In this document: positions 26,482 to 35,600 of the stretch, piece after piece
How the letters are laid out: each line of letters opens with the position of its first letter
How positions within the stretch are numbered: the stretch's first letter is position 1
Assembly: GCA_965230495.1 (NCBI GenBank)
Contig: OZ246004.1
Location: 1,302,001-1,366,000 of the forward strand
Reading direction: 5' to 3'
Length of the DNA stretch: 64,000 nucleotides
From: JACJYM01 sp965230495
GTDB taxonomy: Bacteria; Bacteroidota; Bacteroidia; Chitinophagales; Saprospiraceae
Translations under genes and position numbers: made by a program
Notes under the pieces: generated by a model
The model's database searches: none
Seen by the model: only the letters and a program-made list of their open reading frames with translations
Told to the model about the DNA's origin: nothing

Positions 26482-26509
26482 GGCTCTTCTTACGAAGAGC
26501 CTTTTTTTT
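26482..26509 (+). terminator. Rho-independent terminator after the OmpA/HhH operon
   Basis: A perfect 8-bp stem GGCTCTTC/GAAGAGCC (26482-26489 with 26494-26501) with a 4-base loop is followed by eight T residues (26502-26509). It lies 24 bases after the stop codon. Confidence 0.9.
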
Positions 26510-26512
26510 GTT

Positions 26513-26520
26513 TATATTTG
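26513..26520 (+). promoter_or_regulatory. -7 promoter element of the ABC transporter gene
   Basis: TATATTTG is an exact TAnnTTTG match, directly after the terminator T-run and 34 bases before the ATG at 26555. No clear -33 element is visible. Confidence 0.45.
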
Positions 26521-26554
26521 AACATACTAGATTATCGGTTGTTCTCAATTATCA

Positions 26555-28306
26555 ATGAAAGACCTTTTCTACTTAAATAAGTATTTATTAAAATATAAAT
26601 GGCACCTATTAGGTGGTATTTTTTTTGTTATTGCTTCTAATTATTTTGGGGTATTGATTCCTCAAAAAATTAGGGAAGCTCTAGATTTTGTGCAAAACGA
26701 AATACGTGACTATAAACTTACTTCAGGTGTACAAAAGGTTAACGAATTTGAGACCTTAAGTGAAGTATTATTAATCTTTGGATTAACCGTAGTGGGATAT
26801 ATGTTGCTCAAAGGAATACTAATGTTCTTTATGAGACAAACGATTATAGTAATGAGTAGGCTGATTGAATATGATTTAAGAAAAGATCTTTTTAATCATC
26901 TGGAAGGATTAGATACTGAGTTTTACAAGCGTAATAAGACTGGTGATCTTATGTCCAGAATATCAGAGGATGTATCAAAGGTTAGGATGTATCTAGGGCC
27001 AGCACTATTATATGGCATCAACCTAACAGCTCTTTTTGTGCTTACTATATCGACAATGATCAAAGTCAATCCTGAACTTTCTTTTTACACACTAATACCA
27101 CTACCGTTATTATCCATATCGATTTATATTGTTAGTAAAAAAATAAACAATAGGAGTACTCTAATTCAACAACAACTGTCAGTACTCACAAGTATATCTC
27201 AAGAGGTTTATTCAGGTATCCGAGTAGTAAAATCATACGTTAAAGAAAATCAGTTCTTGAAGTATTTTGATGAACAGTGTGAAGATTACAAATCAAAATC
27301 TCTTGATCTTGCTAAGATCAACGCGTACTTTTTCCCTTTCATGATATTTTTTATCAGTATAAGTAATTTAATCGTAATTTATATTGGCGGCCTAAAAGTG
27401 GCAAGTGGAGAAGTTACTCCCGGCAATATCGCTGAATTTATTATTTATGTTAATATGCTTACCTGGCCGGTTACTTCCATTGGCTGGATAGCTTCAATCA
27501 TTCAACAAGCGGCAGCCTCTCAAAAGAGACTAAATGATTTGTTATCGAAAAAATCAAAGATTATCTCTGTCTCCAAAAACGATTTTAGAAATGGTGACAT
27601 TGAATTTAAAAATGTAACCTTCACCTATCCTGATACAGGAATTACTGCTCTTAAGGACACTAATTTCTCCATTAAGAAAGGAGAGAAAATCGCTATAATC
27701 GGAAAAACAGCTGCAGGAAAAAGCACAATAGCTGAATTACTACTTAGATTGTATGATATAAATGATGGCAAAATTCTTATCGGGAATAAAAACTTAAAAG
27801 AAATTGCCATAGAAAAGTTAAGACAAAACATAGCATTCGTCCCACAAGATTTGTTTTTGTTTTCTGAAAGCATTAATGACAATATTGCTTTTGGCACTGA
27901 TAATCCAAGTGGATCACAAATTAGAGAATATGCAAAAAAAGCGGCAGTGCTTAATGAAATAGAAAGCTTGCCTCAAGGTTTTGAAACTGTTTTAGGAGAA
28001 AGAGGAGTAACTCTCTCTGGCGGTCAAAAGCAAAGAATATCAATAGCCAGAGCATTGATTAAAAACGTTGACATCATAATATTTGACGATAGTCTTTCAG
28101 CGGTGGATCCCAATACCGAACACAGTATTTTAAATCACATAGATCAATTATCAAATGATAAAACTGTCATTATAATTACTCATAGAGTGAGTTCTATCAA
28201 AAATCTTGACAAAGTTATCGTACTTGATCAGGGTAAGGTTATTGAGTACGGAACTCCTGAGGAACTAATCGATCAAAAAGGATACTACTATCGAATGTTA
28301 GAATAA
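26555..28306 (+). CDS. ABC exporter, fused membrane and ATPase domains (MsbA-like)
   Basis: The 583-residue half-transporter has six membrane helices (about residues 15-310) with the family motif DTEFYKRNKTGDLMSRISED, then an ATPase domain: Walker A GKTAAGKS near 382, Q-loop AFVPQDLFLF, signature TLSGGQKQRISIARALI near 486, Walker B IIIFDDSLSAVD and switch THRV. It works as a dimer and exports a lipid, peptide or drug; the substrate cannot be told. It is a single gene between a terminator and a convergent YfiT-like gene. Confidence 0.92.
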   Translation: MKDLFYLNKYLLKYKWHLLGGIFFVIASNYFGVLIPQKIREALDFVQNEIRDYKLTSGVQKVNEFETLSEVLLIFGLTVVGYMLLKGILMFFMRQTIIVMSRLIEYDLRKDLFNHLEGLDTEFYKRNKTGDLMSRISEDVSKVRMYLGPALLYGINLTALFVLTISTMIKVNPELSFYTLIPLPLLSISIYIVSKKINNRSTLIQQQLSVLTSISQEVYSGIRVVKSYVKENQFLKYFDEQCEDYKSKSLDLAKINAYFFPFMIFFISISNLIVIYIGGLKVASGEVTPGNIAEFIIYVNMLTWPVTSIGWIASIIQQAAASQKRLNDLLSKKSKIISVSKNDFRNGDIEFKNVTFTYPDTGITALKDTNFSIKKGEKIAIIGKTAAGKSTIAELLLRLYDINDGKILIGNKNLKEIAIEKLRQNIAFVPQDLFLFSESINDNIAFGTDNPSGSQIREYAKKAAVLNEIESLPQGFETVLGERGVTLSGGQKQRISIARALIKNVDIIIFDDSLSAVDPNTEHSILNHIDQLSNDKTVIIITHRVSSIKNLDKVIVLDQGKVIEYGTPEELIDQKGYYYRMLE

Positions 28307-28307
28307 A

Positions 28308-28838
28308 TTATAACCATTTACCTTTAGCCGTTTTGGCAAGTTTAATGTGTTCCAAATGATGATGACAATGCCAATCATATAATTTTAGAGCTAACCTCAA
28401 AGGATAAGCTATGCCATCTTCCGGATGAAAATAATTTCTATCAAACTGTTTCTCATGCATATTATTTAAAATGATTGCCCATCTTTTGTGAACACCTTCC
28501 AGAATCGACAAACTATAATGAATAGAGAACTCCTCGGAATCAGAAAGCTCTGCCCATAGTCCCTCTTTATATGGCTTTATGGTTGGAGTATCTTCTGTCA
28601 AGGTAAGTTTAAATCTAATCAAAGCATTCATATGACTATCCCCACAGTGATTAACCAACTGATAAATAGTCCATCCCTCAGGCCGATATCTAAAACCCAG
28701 TTCCTTTTCACTTAAACTAATGACTTCTGAAGAAATACTAAAAGGAAAGGATTCAATAGTCTCTATGCATTGTTTAATACTTCGATTAGAATCAGGATTG
28801 AAACGACCAATCGGAAAACGTAAAGATTCTAATTTCAT
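28308..28838 (-). CDS. YfiT/BstA-like DinB-superfamily metal-dependent protein
   Basis: The 176-residue protein starts at ATG 28838 (MKLESLRFPIGRF), which is preferred to a longer frame that runs into the upstream surA gene. It has the DinB four-helix fold with metal-binding histidines in VNHCGDSHMNALIRFK and in LYDWHCHHHLEHIK near the end, plus RPEGWTIYQLVNHC. The Bacillus relatives are putative metal hydrolases or thiol-S-transferases. It lies 8 bases after surA, so it may be co-transcribed with the PPIase cluster. Confidence 0.88.
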   Translation of the reverse strand: MKLESLRFPIGRFNPDSNRSIKQCIETIESFPFSISSEVISLSEKELGFRYRPEGWTIYQLVNHCGDSHMNALIRFKLTLTEDTPTIKPYKEGLWAELSDSEEFSIHYSLSILEGVHKRWAIILNNMHEKQFDRNYFHPEDGIAYPLRLALKLYDWHCHHHLEHIKLAKTAKGKWL

Positions 28839-28846
28839 AATATGTA

Positions 28847-30226
28847 CTATAGTCTTCCAGGGCTCTGAATACCAAACTCTTCTAGATTTGGACAACCAGA
28901 TAAAATGGGATCAATTTCAATGAAAGTTTCATCGATCTTCCCCTCAACCCATTCCGCAAAATATTCAGCCTTTTTATTCTCCTTAGCGGCAATTGTTATT
29001 TTGTCATAGTCTTGTTCAAGATTAGCTCTATGTGGTTTTATAAGAGATTCCAATTTTACTATTCGATAATATCTCTCCCTAGTTGGCATGATTAATTCAA
29101 GTGGCCCTGTAATCCCTCCTACATCTAACTCATCAATAGCAAAATAAGTGTCTGGGTCAACATCAGACGCTTCAAAGAAATTATTACCAGTTTTAGGGTT
29201 TTTAACTCTACCATTATTACTATAACTAGGCATCTCGGAGAATCCATACTTCTTAACTGCAAATTCAAAAGTTATAGAATCTGCAAGGATAAGTGTTCTA
29301 ACCGAGTCTAACTTTTCTCGTGCTAACCTTTCATCATCCTCAGTAATTTCAGGTTTGATCAATATATGCCTGGCTCTTACCGTATTTCCTCTTCGCTCCA
29401 ATAGTTCGATAATGTGAAATCCAAATTCAGTTTCTACCACATCCGAAACTTCATTTTTATTCATCGTAAAAACCGTAGCCTCAAATTCTTGAACATAAGA
29501 TCCTCGTTTAGCAAAACCCAATTCTCCTCCTTTCTGTCCAGATCCAAAATCCATTGAATACTTTTTAGCCAATTCTCCAAAATCTTCACCTTTAGTTAAT
29601 ATTCTGTCTCGAATCTCCAATATCTTGTCCAAAGCTTTTTGTCTTTCCACACTATTAACTTCCGGTTTTACCACAATTTCTGAAAGCTCTACCTCTGCAT
29701 TTAGATAAGGAATACTATCATAAGGAATAGAATTATAATAACCCTTCACTTCCATAGGTGTTATGGAGACCTCATTAAGAATATTAACCTGCATTCTCTC
29801 CGCAAGAATCTGCTCTCTCTGATCTTGCCTATATCTATCTTTCATTTCAGATATGGTAGCACCATATACCTCCTTAAAGAATTCTTCGTCCCCATTCATT
29901 TGAGCCAAAACAGCATCAAATCTATAGTTTAGTCTTGCTTCTACTTCATCATCGCTAACATCTACACTATCAAGTTTTGCATGATAAACTATGATCTTTT
30001 GAGCTATTATCTCCTCTACGATACCACATTTGGAGGATTCATCCATTGTGGGATCTAAGCTTAACCGATATTGATAATCCCCTTCCAAATCACTAAGTAA
30101 AACATATTCGCTACCTACCTTTGCTATTACTTTATCCACAAGTTGTTGAGCAGAAATCAAACAAGGCAGCAATAAAAACAAAGCTGCTTTACTAGTTATT
30201 AATATATAATTTGACATTATTCGCAT
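28847..30226 (-). CDS. surA: Periplasmic peptidyl-prolyl isomerase, SurA-like
   Basis: The 459-residue protein has a signal peptide (AALFLLLPCLISAQ), a SurA N-terminal chaperone domain (VIAKVGSEYVLLSDLEGDYQ) and parvulin rotamase domains. The first has SEIVVKP and GGELGFAKRGSYVQEFEA with FGFHIIELLERRG; the second starts at RARHILIKPE. It should assist folding of outer-membrane beta-barrels in the periplasm. Starts at 30226 or 30217 are possible, and both overlap the upstream gene. It is third in a row of three related genes. Confidence 0.9.
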   Translation of the reverse strand: MRIMSNYILITSKAALFLLLPCLISAQQLVDKVIAKVGSEYVLLSDLEGDYQYRLSLDPTMDESSKCGIVEEIIAQKIIVYHAKLDSVDVSDDEVEARLNYRFDAVLAQMNGDEEFFKEVYGATISEMKDRYRQDQREQILAERMQVNILNEVSITPMEVKGYYNSIPYDSIPYLNAEVELSEIVVKPEVNSVERQKALDKILEIRDRILTKGEDFGELAKKYSMDFGSGQKGGELGFAKRGSYVQEFEATVFTMNKNEVSDVVETEFGFHIIELLERRGNTVRARHILIKPEITEDDERLAREKLDSVRTLILADSITFEFAVKKYGFSEMPSYSNNGRVKNPKTGNNFFEASDVDPDTYFAIDELDVGGITGPLELIMPTRERYYRIVKLESLIKPHRANLEQDYDKITIAAKENKKAEYFAEWVEGKIDETFIEIDPILSGCPNLEEFGIQSPGRL

Positions 30227-31031
30227 TCAGTTGTTTTTTAAATAAGTTTTCCCTTATTCGATTTAAAAGTTCTTGCTTTCTGTTATTCAGAATAACCTTA
30301 GCAATTTTAGATTCAATATATGTAACGGGAGGAATTTCATTTTCTTTAATAGCATCAATAATCTTAACAAAATACTCTCTATTAGAACTATGCTTTTGAA
30401 GAACTGCTCCCTTTATGTATTTTTTTGATTTAAACAAACCTACTGGAAGAAACGAATTTAATTCAGATTCCGTACGCCAATCATAGCTACGAAATTCAAA
30501 AAAGTCTGCTTGTTCGTTACAATATTTTAATACTTTCAAAGAATCTCCCCGCTTCCAATCTGTAAAAAATTTATCAATTCTTTTTGCTTTTGCTGGAATA
30601 ACCGCAATCCAATACTTCAGTATTTTAGTTGGCAATAAAAACTGATCTCCATATTCATTATAGTAGTCTTTTATTTGTTCCTTAGTCACTAAAGTATCCA
30701 AAGACTCCGAAACAATTTTTGATTCATATTCGTAAACCAGTAAAGAGTTTCTGTACTCATCTACAAGTTTAGAAATTTTATCCGCATCCGTATTACTCTG
30801 CTCCGCTTCCAGTAACAAAGCATTATTTCGTAACCAATTATTGACAAAAGCTCTCACCAACTGCAAACTATCTTCAGTGGTTTCAGCCCCTGCCCCAATA
30901 CCTTCTACATCATCTTTCAATAAAACTTTATATCCAATTTCCGCCACTTTTACATCTACAGGAGTTGCCTTTTTCCTATTACAAGAAAATAGACTTACTA
31001 TCAGAATAATATATTGGAGTGTTCTTATCAA
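30192..31031 (-). CDS. SurA-like lipoprotein lacking a PPIase domain
   Basis: The 279-residue protein has a lipoprotein signal (IILIVSLFSC) followed by a SurA_N-like start (VAEIGYKVLLKDDVEG, then FVNNWLRNNALLLEAEQ). The rest is helical, with YYNEYGDQFLLP and an Ile/Lys-rich C-terminus. No parvulin motif is present. It lies between two parvulin genes, starting 5 bases after the upstream stop and overlapping surA by about 35 bases, so it probably acts with them as a chaperone without isomerase activity. Confidence 0.82.
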   Translation of the reverse strand: MIRTLQYIILIVSLFSCNRKKATPVDVKVAEIGYKVLLKDDVEGIGAGAETTEDSLQLVRAFVNNWLRNNALLLEAEQSNTDADKISKLVDEYRNSLLVYEYESKIVSESLDTLVTKEQIKDYYNEYGDQFLLPTKILKYWIAVIPAKAKRIDKFFTDWKRGDSLKVLKYCNEQADFFEFRSYDWRTESELNSFLPVGLFKSKKYIKGAVLQKHSSNREYFVKIIDAIKENEIPPVTYIESKIAKVILNNRKQELLNRIRENLFKKQLNANNVKLYINN

Positions 31032-31036
31032 CAGTT

Positions 31037-32995
31037 TTATTGCTTAATCAATTTCTTGAAGGTCTTTTTATCGACCTCTATTGAAAATTCTCTATTTAAT
31101 TTTTTAATCCAATTCTTTTCCAATTCAGATTGATAATCCGCCACGACATATCCCCTCGCCTCTTCTAAAGTCTTTCTTCTCGCCGGAATAATTCTTTCAA
31201 TTTTTCTAATCAACTGAAGATTCGATCTGCTATCACTAACTATGTTTGAAACCTCTCCTTCTTCTCTTTTCATACCATTTAATTCCTTTCCTGCCCTATC
31301 ATATTTAACGGTACTATATTCAATTATTTCATCATCCTTATTAAATTTAGCCATTACCTTTTCAGGCTCATTCTTTTTAATATACTTTTGAATTTTCTCT
31401 GCTAAATCCTTGTCAGAAGAATGAATGATATATTTGGAGAGCTCTGCCCTCTCTTCCCACATGTACTTTTTATTGTGCTTTTCATAATATTCATACAGGC
31501 CTAACGTATCCTGATTTGCTTTATCCCAAACTGATATTTTAGTAGCTTCAAATAATAAAATACCTTCTTCGTATTCTCTCATTAAAGATTTAAAATCAGG
31601 ATATCTTTCCTCCAAATTTTCCTTCTCATATTTAAGGGCTGCTTCATCTGAGTATTTTATAATCAAATCATTAACAACTTCACCAGCTGATTTAGACTTT
31701 TTACTTCTTAATCGCTCTCTTGTATTCTTCTTACAATATTTAGCGAATTCCTCTAATTTCGTTTCCGAGTCCCCTAAAGTAAACAAGGTCTCCTTTAAGT
31801 ACGCTCCTTTTTCGAATTGCCATTTATATGAGAAAAAATCTTCACCGATTTTTCCCAAAAATTTGTCTAATGTTCCTTGATTGAGTTTGTAATCTGCATT
31901 CCTTTTTATATCATTGATCAACTCGTTCTTCGCCATTTCGTATCTCTCGTCTTTCTTAACCTGAGGCTCTACCTTACGTTTAAATATTTCAAAAGGGTCC
32001 TTTTCAACATGCTTATTCTTATATAAAATATGCCATCCCAGTTTTGTTTCAAAAGGTTTTGAAAAATCTCCAACCTTTTCCAAAGCGAAAGCACTATCCT
32101 CAAAAGCTTTACTGTATTGACGAATTCCAAACTCGGGAAGAGCCCCTTGATTAGTTCTTGTCTTCTTGTCCTCAGAATATAATCTTACCATATCTTCGAA
32201 GGATTCTCCATTTACCAATTTTTCGTAGGCCTCGTCAATCGCTGTTTGTGCCATCAAACTACTTTGTTTTTTGGTTTTTCTCACCAAAATTTGTGACACA
32301 GAAACTTTTCCTTTTGCGGGTCTTTTGTTCGTAACCTTAACGATATGAAAACCCAGTTTAGATTTAACTGGAGCAGCAATATCTCCAACTCTTGTATTGT
32401 ACATTGCGTTTTCCATTTGATAAAATCCAGCAGGCATCATAGCTGTATAATAACCTATATCTCCACCATTCTTTCCGGAGAACTTGTCATCACTAAGTTC
32501 CAAAGCCAATTTTTCGTAATCCTCTCCATTTCGAAGTCTTTCAAATATCTTATTAGCTTTTTCTTCGGCATCTTTCCAATCTTCGTCCTTCGGCTTTTTA
32601 GGAACTTGCACCAAAATATGACTTACTCTAACATCCCAATCCATTCGTTGATATAGTTCCTTATAGAGATTGTTCATTACTTCCTTATCCATTAAGTAAC
32701 TATTAGCTAATTGGTCTCTATAACCTGCCAATTCTTGTTGTAAAGCTTTTATGGTATCAAGTTTCATGTCTTTGGCCTTCGCAACCTTCAATTTAAACTT
32801 TTTATACAGCTCCAAATACTCCTCCAAGCTTTCTTTGGAATAATCAGCATTGTCTCCATTATTCTTCTCATAGATGTATTGAAACTCACCTACGGTCACT
32901 TGTTCGTCCCCAACCTTCATTAAAACATCTGTAGGTTTTTGTCCCAATAATACACATGCTAATGACAACAATAGAATTAATTGAATATACTTCAT
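31037..32995 (-). CDS. Periplasmic parvulin-type peptidyl-prolyl isomerase
   Basis: The 652-residue protein has a signal peptide (IQLILLLSLACVLLGQ), a SurA_N-like region (VLMKVGDEQVTVGEFQYIYE) and two parvulin domains (about 125-230 with VRVSHILVQVP and GDIGYYTAMMPAGFYQMENA, and about 230-335 with VSQILVRKT and GWHILYKNK). A long charged C-terminal part follows. It is the first gene of the SurA cluster and should act in outer-membrane protein folding. Confidence 0.9.
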   Translation of the reverse strand: MKYIQLILLLSLACVLLGQKPTDVLMKVGDEQVTVGEFQYIYEKNNGDNADYSKESLEEYLELYKKFKLKVAKAKDMKLDTIKALQQELAGYRDQLANSYLMDKEVMNNLYKELYQRMDWDVRVSHILVQVPKKPKDEDWKDAEEKANKIFERLRNGEDYEKLALELSDDKFSGKNGGDIGYYTAMMPAGFYQMENAMYNTRVGDIAAPVKSKLGFHIVKVTNKRPAKGKVSVSQILVRKTKKQSSLMAQTAIDEAYEKLVNGESFEDMVRLYSEDKKTRTNQGALPEFGIRQYSKAFEDSAFALEKVGDFSKPFETKLGWHILYKNKHVEKDPFEIFKRKVEPQVKKDERYEMAKNELINDIKRNADYKLNQGTLDKFLGKIGEDFFSYKWQFEKGAYLKETLFTLGDSETKLEEFAKYCKKNTRERLRSKKSKSAGEVVNDLIIKYSDEAALKYEKENLEERYPDFKSLMREYEEGILLFEATKISVWDKANQDTLGLYEYYEKHNKKYMWEERAELSKYIIHSSDKDLAEKIQKYIKKNEPEKVMAKFNKDDEIIEYSTVKYDRAGKELNGMKREEGEVSNIVSDSRSNLQLIRKIERIIPARRKTLEEARGYVVADYQSELEKNWIKKLNREFSIEVDKKTFKKLIKQ

Positions 32996-33032
32996 TTGTA
33001 AGATTTTATAGTTTATAGATAATTTTCAGACT

Positions 33033-34022
33033 CTATACCTTGGCTAGTTCCGACTTCAGATAATCGATGACCTTCACTTCCACTGCATCAACATTATGTA
33101 AAACAGAAAGGTACCAACTCACCCAATCTCCTAAATGCACAAAGTAAATAGCTCTTTCTATTAACGACTGACCTTTAGAGTAAAGTTCTATTATAGAATT
33201 TGTATACTCTCCAATAATCTCCTTATTAATATCAATTCTGATTTCATTTCTCTTAAAATCGTCGCTATTTCTAAAGTATACAACAGCGAGGTTATCATTT
33301 TTATCCCTCCATCCCACAAGTTCGTTATGATTCATTTCAGGAATTACATGATGCCAACAAAGCATTTTGGAATTTTCGTTAATCTGCTGCCTGAATCTGA
33401 CAGCTACTGATTCCATTCTATCAGTTGTATAAATTACAGGTATTTTCCCATCCAATAATTGAGCAATTTTTTCCGCTTTTGATTTTATCTCTTCTTGATC
33501 AAATTTTATAAGATCAATAGAGGACTTTAATTGTCCAATTTTTTCATCAGAAATTAAACCTAATTTATGAACTAGAAACAACTGTTGAGTTAAAGAATAT
33601 CCTAAACAAGCTCTCGGTGAAGGCCAGTTATTTGGAACCGTTATGTAATCATATCCTTCCTGCTTTGCTATATCTATTAGCTTTCCTCCAGAAGAGACAA
33701 CAAATATCTTTGCTCCAGTTTCCTTTATTTTTTCATAGGCTGATAATGTTTCTTCCGTATTTCCGGAATAAGAACTTAATACCGCCAATGTTTTATTATC
33801 AATGTAATTAGGAATATCGTAGCCTTTCCCTACAAGATATGGTATCGTGCACTCATCTTTAATAAACTCGGCCACGAAGTCTGCTCCAATACCCGATCCC
33901 CCAAGACCTGCCACATATATTTTATCAATATCTTCTTTATCAATACTTGTTTTAATACTAGAGCCTATTTCCATCGCCTCAACTAATTGAGCTGGAAATC
34001 TCTCTATTAATTTATCCATCAT
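33033..34022 (-). CDS. Bifunctional phosphoglucose/phosphomannose isomerase
   Basis: The 329-residue protein is made of two SIS folds. Motifs are YVAGLGGSGIGADFVAEFI, LAVLSSYSGNTEETLSAY, PRACLGYSL and IPEMNHNELVGWR, which match the archaeal-type bifunctional isomerase family rather than the classic Pgi. It interconverts glucose-6-phosphate or mannose-6-phosphate with fructose-6-phosphate and so links glycolysis to sugar-nucleotide supply. A classic pgi is not present in this window. Confidence 0.9.
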   Translation of the reverse strand: MMDKLIERFPAQLVEAMEIGSSIKTSIDKEDIDKIYVAGLGGSGIGADFVAEFIKDECTIPYLVGKGYDIPNYIDNKTLAVLSSYSGNTEETLSAYEKIKETGAKIFVVSSGGKLIDIAKQEGYDYITVPNNWPSPRACLGYSLTQQLFLVHKLGLISDEKIGQLKSSIDLIKFDQEEIKSKAEKIAQLLDGKIPVIYTTDRMESVAVRFRQQINENSKMLCWHHVIPEMNHNELVGWRDKNDNLAVVYFRNSDDFKRNEIRIDINKEIIGEYTNSIIELYSKGQSLIERAIYFVHLGDWVSWYLSVLHNVDAVEVKVIDYLKSELAKV

Positions 34023-34050
34023 ATATTTTTATTATTTCATATGTAAATTG

Positions 34051-34058
34051 CAAATGTA
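34051..34058 (-). promoter_or_regulatory. -7 promoter element of the isomerase gene
   Basis: The minus strand reads TACATTTG, an exact TAnnTTTG match, 28 bases before the ATG at 34022. Confidence 0.45.
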
Positions 34059-34128
34059 ATTATTATTCATAAGTTAATATTATCCATATTTATGTATTTA
34101 TATTTTATTAACTTTAGATAAGCAGACC

Positions 34129-34136
34129 TATATTTG
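34129..34136 (+). promoter_or_regulatory. -7 promoter element of yraN, near-leaderless
   Basis: TATATTTG is an exact TAnnTTTG match only 8 bases before the TTG start codon at 34145, so the transcript would have almost no 5' leader. Confidence 0.45.
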
Positions 34137-34144
34137 AACATATC

Positions 34145-34504
34145 TTGGCTTTACACAACGACATAGGAAAAAAAGGAGAGGATATCGCAAGGAATTTCTT
34201 AAAGTCCTTATCTTATGATATCCTTGAGACAAATTGGAGATATAAGAGAGCAGAAATAGACATTATTGCCAAAGAAAAAGACGTTTTGGTCTTCGTAGAA
34301 GTGAAATCTAGTGCTGCAAAACCTGTTTATGAGCCAGAAGTGACAGTCAATCGGAGAAAGAAAGAACTATTAATAGATGCCGCTTCTCAATATATGATCA
34401 AAATTGATCATCAATGGGAAATCAGATTCGATATAATCGGTATTTCTTTCTTGCCACATCAATCTTATCAAATCAGACATTATAAAGACGCATATTTCCA
34501 ATAA
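34145..34504 (+). CDS. yraN: YraN family (UPF0102) putative nuclease
   Basis: The 119-residue protein has KKGEDIARNFLKSLSYDIL, then NWRYKRAEIDIIAKEKD and LVFVEVKS, giving the D/ExK pattern of restriction-endonuclease-like folds. YraN proteins are widely conserved and their function is not well defined. The start is TTG at 34145 (MALHNDIGKKGE). No ATG lies between the in-frame stop and the conserved region, and a -7 element just upstream supports it. The DUF1572 gene starts 3 bases after the stop. Confidence 0.88.
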   Translation: MALHNDIGKKGEDIARNFLKSLSYDILETNWRYKRAEIDIIAKEKDVLVFVEVKSSAAKPVYEPEVTVNRRKKELLIDAASQYMIKIDHQWEIRFDIIGISFLPHQSYQIRHYKDAYFQ

Positions 34505-34507
34505 ACT

Positions 34508-35071
34508 ATGATACGAGAAAATTATATAGAGAGTGTGAAAAAACAATTTCAATACTATAAAGTATTGGCTGAAAAAAGTATCGAACAAATTAAGGATGAG
34601 GATTTATTTACTATTCCAAACCAGAATTCCAACTCCATAGCAATAATAGTCAATCATATCTCCGGAAATATGAAATCTAGATGGACAGATTTCATGAATT
34701 CTGATGGTGAAAAGGTATGGCGAAACCGCGACAAAGAGTTTCAAAATATCATAGAATCTCGCGATGAGATGTTAAAAATCTGGGAAGAAGGTTGGGAAAT
34801 ACTATTTGCTACTCTAAACGAACTAACCCCTTTTCAAATGGAGCAGATCATTTACATAAGAAACCAAGGGCATACCGTAATAGAAGCTATCAATCGACAA
34901 TTGGCTCACTACTCCTATCATATCGGGCAAATCGTTTTATTGGCTAAACTTTATTGTAGTGATTGGAAATCTTTAACCATACCTAAAGGAAAATCAGAAG
35001 AATATAACAAAACAAAATTTGGAAAAAGTAAGCATATTGAGCATTTTAGTGACGAACAATTAAAGAAATAA
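34508..35071 (+). CDS. DUF1572 (DinB superfamily) protein
   Basis: The 187-residue protein fits DUF1572: NSNSIAIIVNHISGNMKSRWTDF, KVWRNRDKEF and RQLAHYSYHIGQIVLLAK. The histidines in VNHISG and AHYSYHIGQ give the DinB metal triad. The four-helix bundle may bind a divalent metal, with unknown reaction. It is in an operon with yraN, with a 3-base gap. Confidence 0.88.
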   Translation: MIRENYIESVKKQFQYYKVLAEKSIEQIKDEDLFTIPNQNSNSIAIIVNHISGNMKSRWTDFMNSDGEKVWRNRDKEFQNIIESRDEMLKIWEEGWEILFATLNELTPFQMEQIIYIRNQGHTVIEAINRQLAHYSYHIGQIVLLAKLYCSDWKSLTIPKGKSEEYNKTKFGKSKHIEHFSDEQLKK

Positions 35072-35286
35072 ATGAGGTACTAGCAACAGACTTCCTAAGT
35101 TATACATTATTTTTTTCTTAAAACCACAATTTTCTGATTTCTAATCATTTAAAATAAACTAGGCATGAAAAAATATTTTTTCGCATTTTTATGACAATTA
35201 ATTTTCTAATCTCATAATTATTGCGAAATTTGCACGCCTTATTTAATAATAAGTGATTTAAAGTATTAATATTCAAAATGTTATAG

Positions 35287-35598
35287 ATGAGAAAAGCGGA
35301 CTTAGTAGCTACCATTTCTGATAAGACTGGAGTACCTAAAGTTGATGTACTAGTTTCTCTCGAATCTTTCTTTCAAGAAGTAAAAGATTCTTTAGCTAGC
35401 GGAGAAAATGTATATGTGAGAGGATTCGGTTCTTTTGTTATAAAAAAGAGAGCCAAAAAAATAGGTAGACATATTAAAAAGAACAAAGCAATAGAAATAC
35501 CGGAGCATTACATTCCTTCTTTTAAACCTGCTAAAATATTTGTAGATCAGGTAAAGGAAAATGTACATGAATTGCCTAACGAAAAAGACAACAGTTAA
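35287..35598 (+). CDS. HU/IHF family DNA-binding protein
   Basis: The 103-residue protein shows MRKADLVATISDKTG, VYVRGFGSFVIKKRAKKIGRH (the DNA-wrapping arm) and IPSFKPAKIFVDQV. It binds and bends DNA as a nucleoid-associated dimer. A 14-residue acidic tail follows the core domain. The TPR gene starts 2 bases after its stop, so both are co-transcribed. Confidence 0.94.
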   Translation: MRKADLVATISDKTGVPKVDVLVSLESFFQEVKDSLASGENVYVRGFGSFVIKKRAKKIGRHIKKNKAIEIPEHYIPSFKPAKIFVDQVKENVHELPNEKDNS

Positions 35599-35600
35599 TA

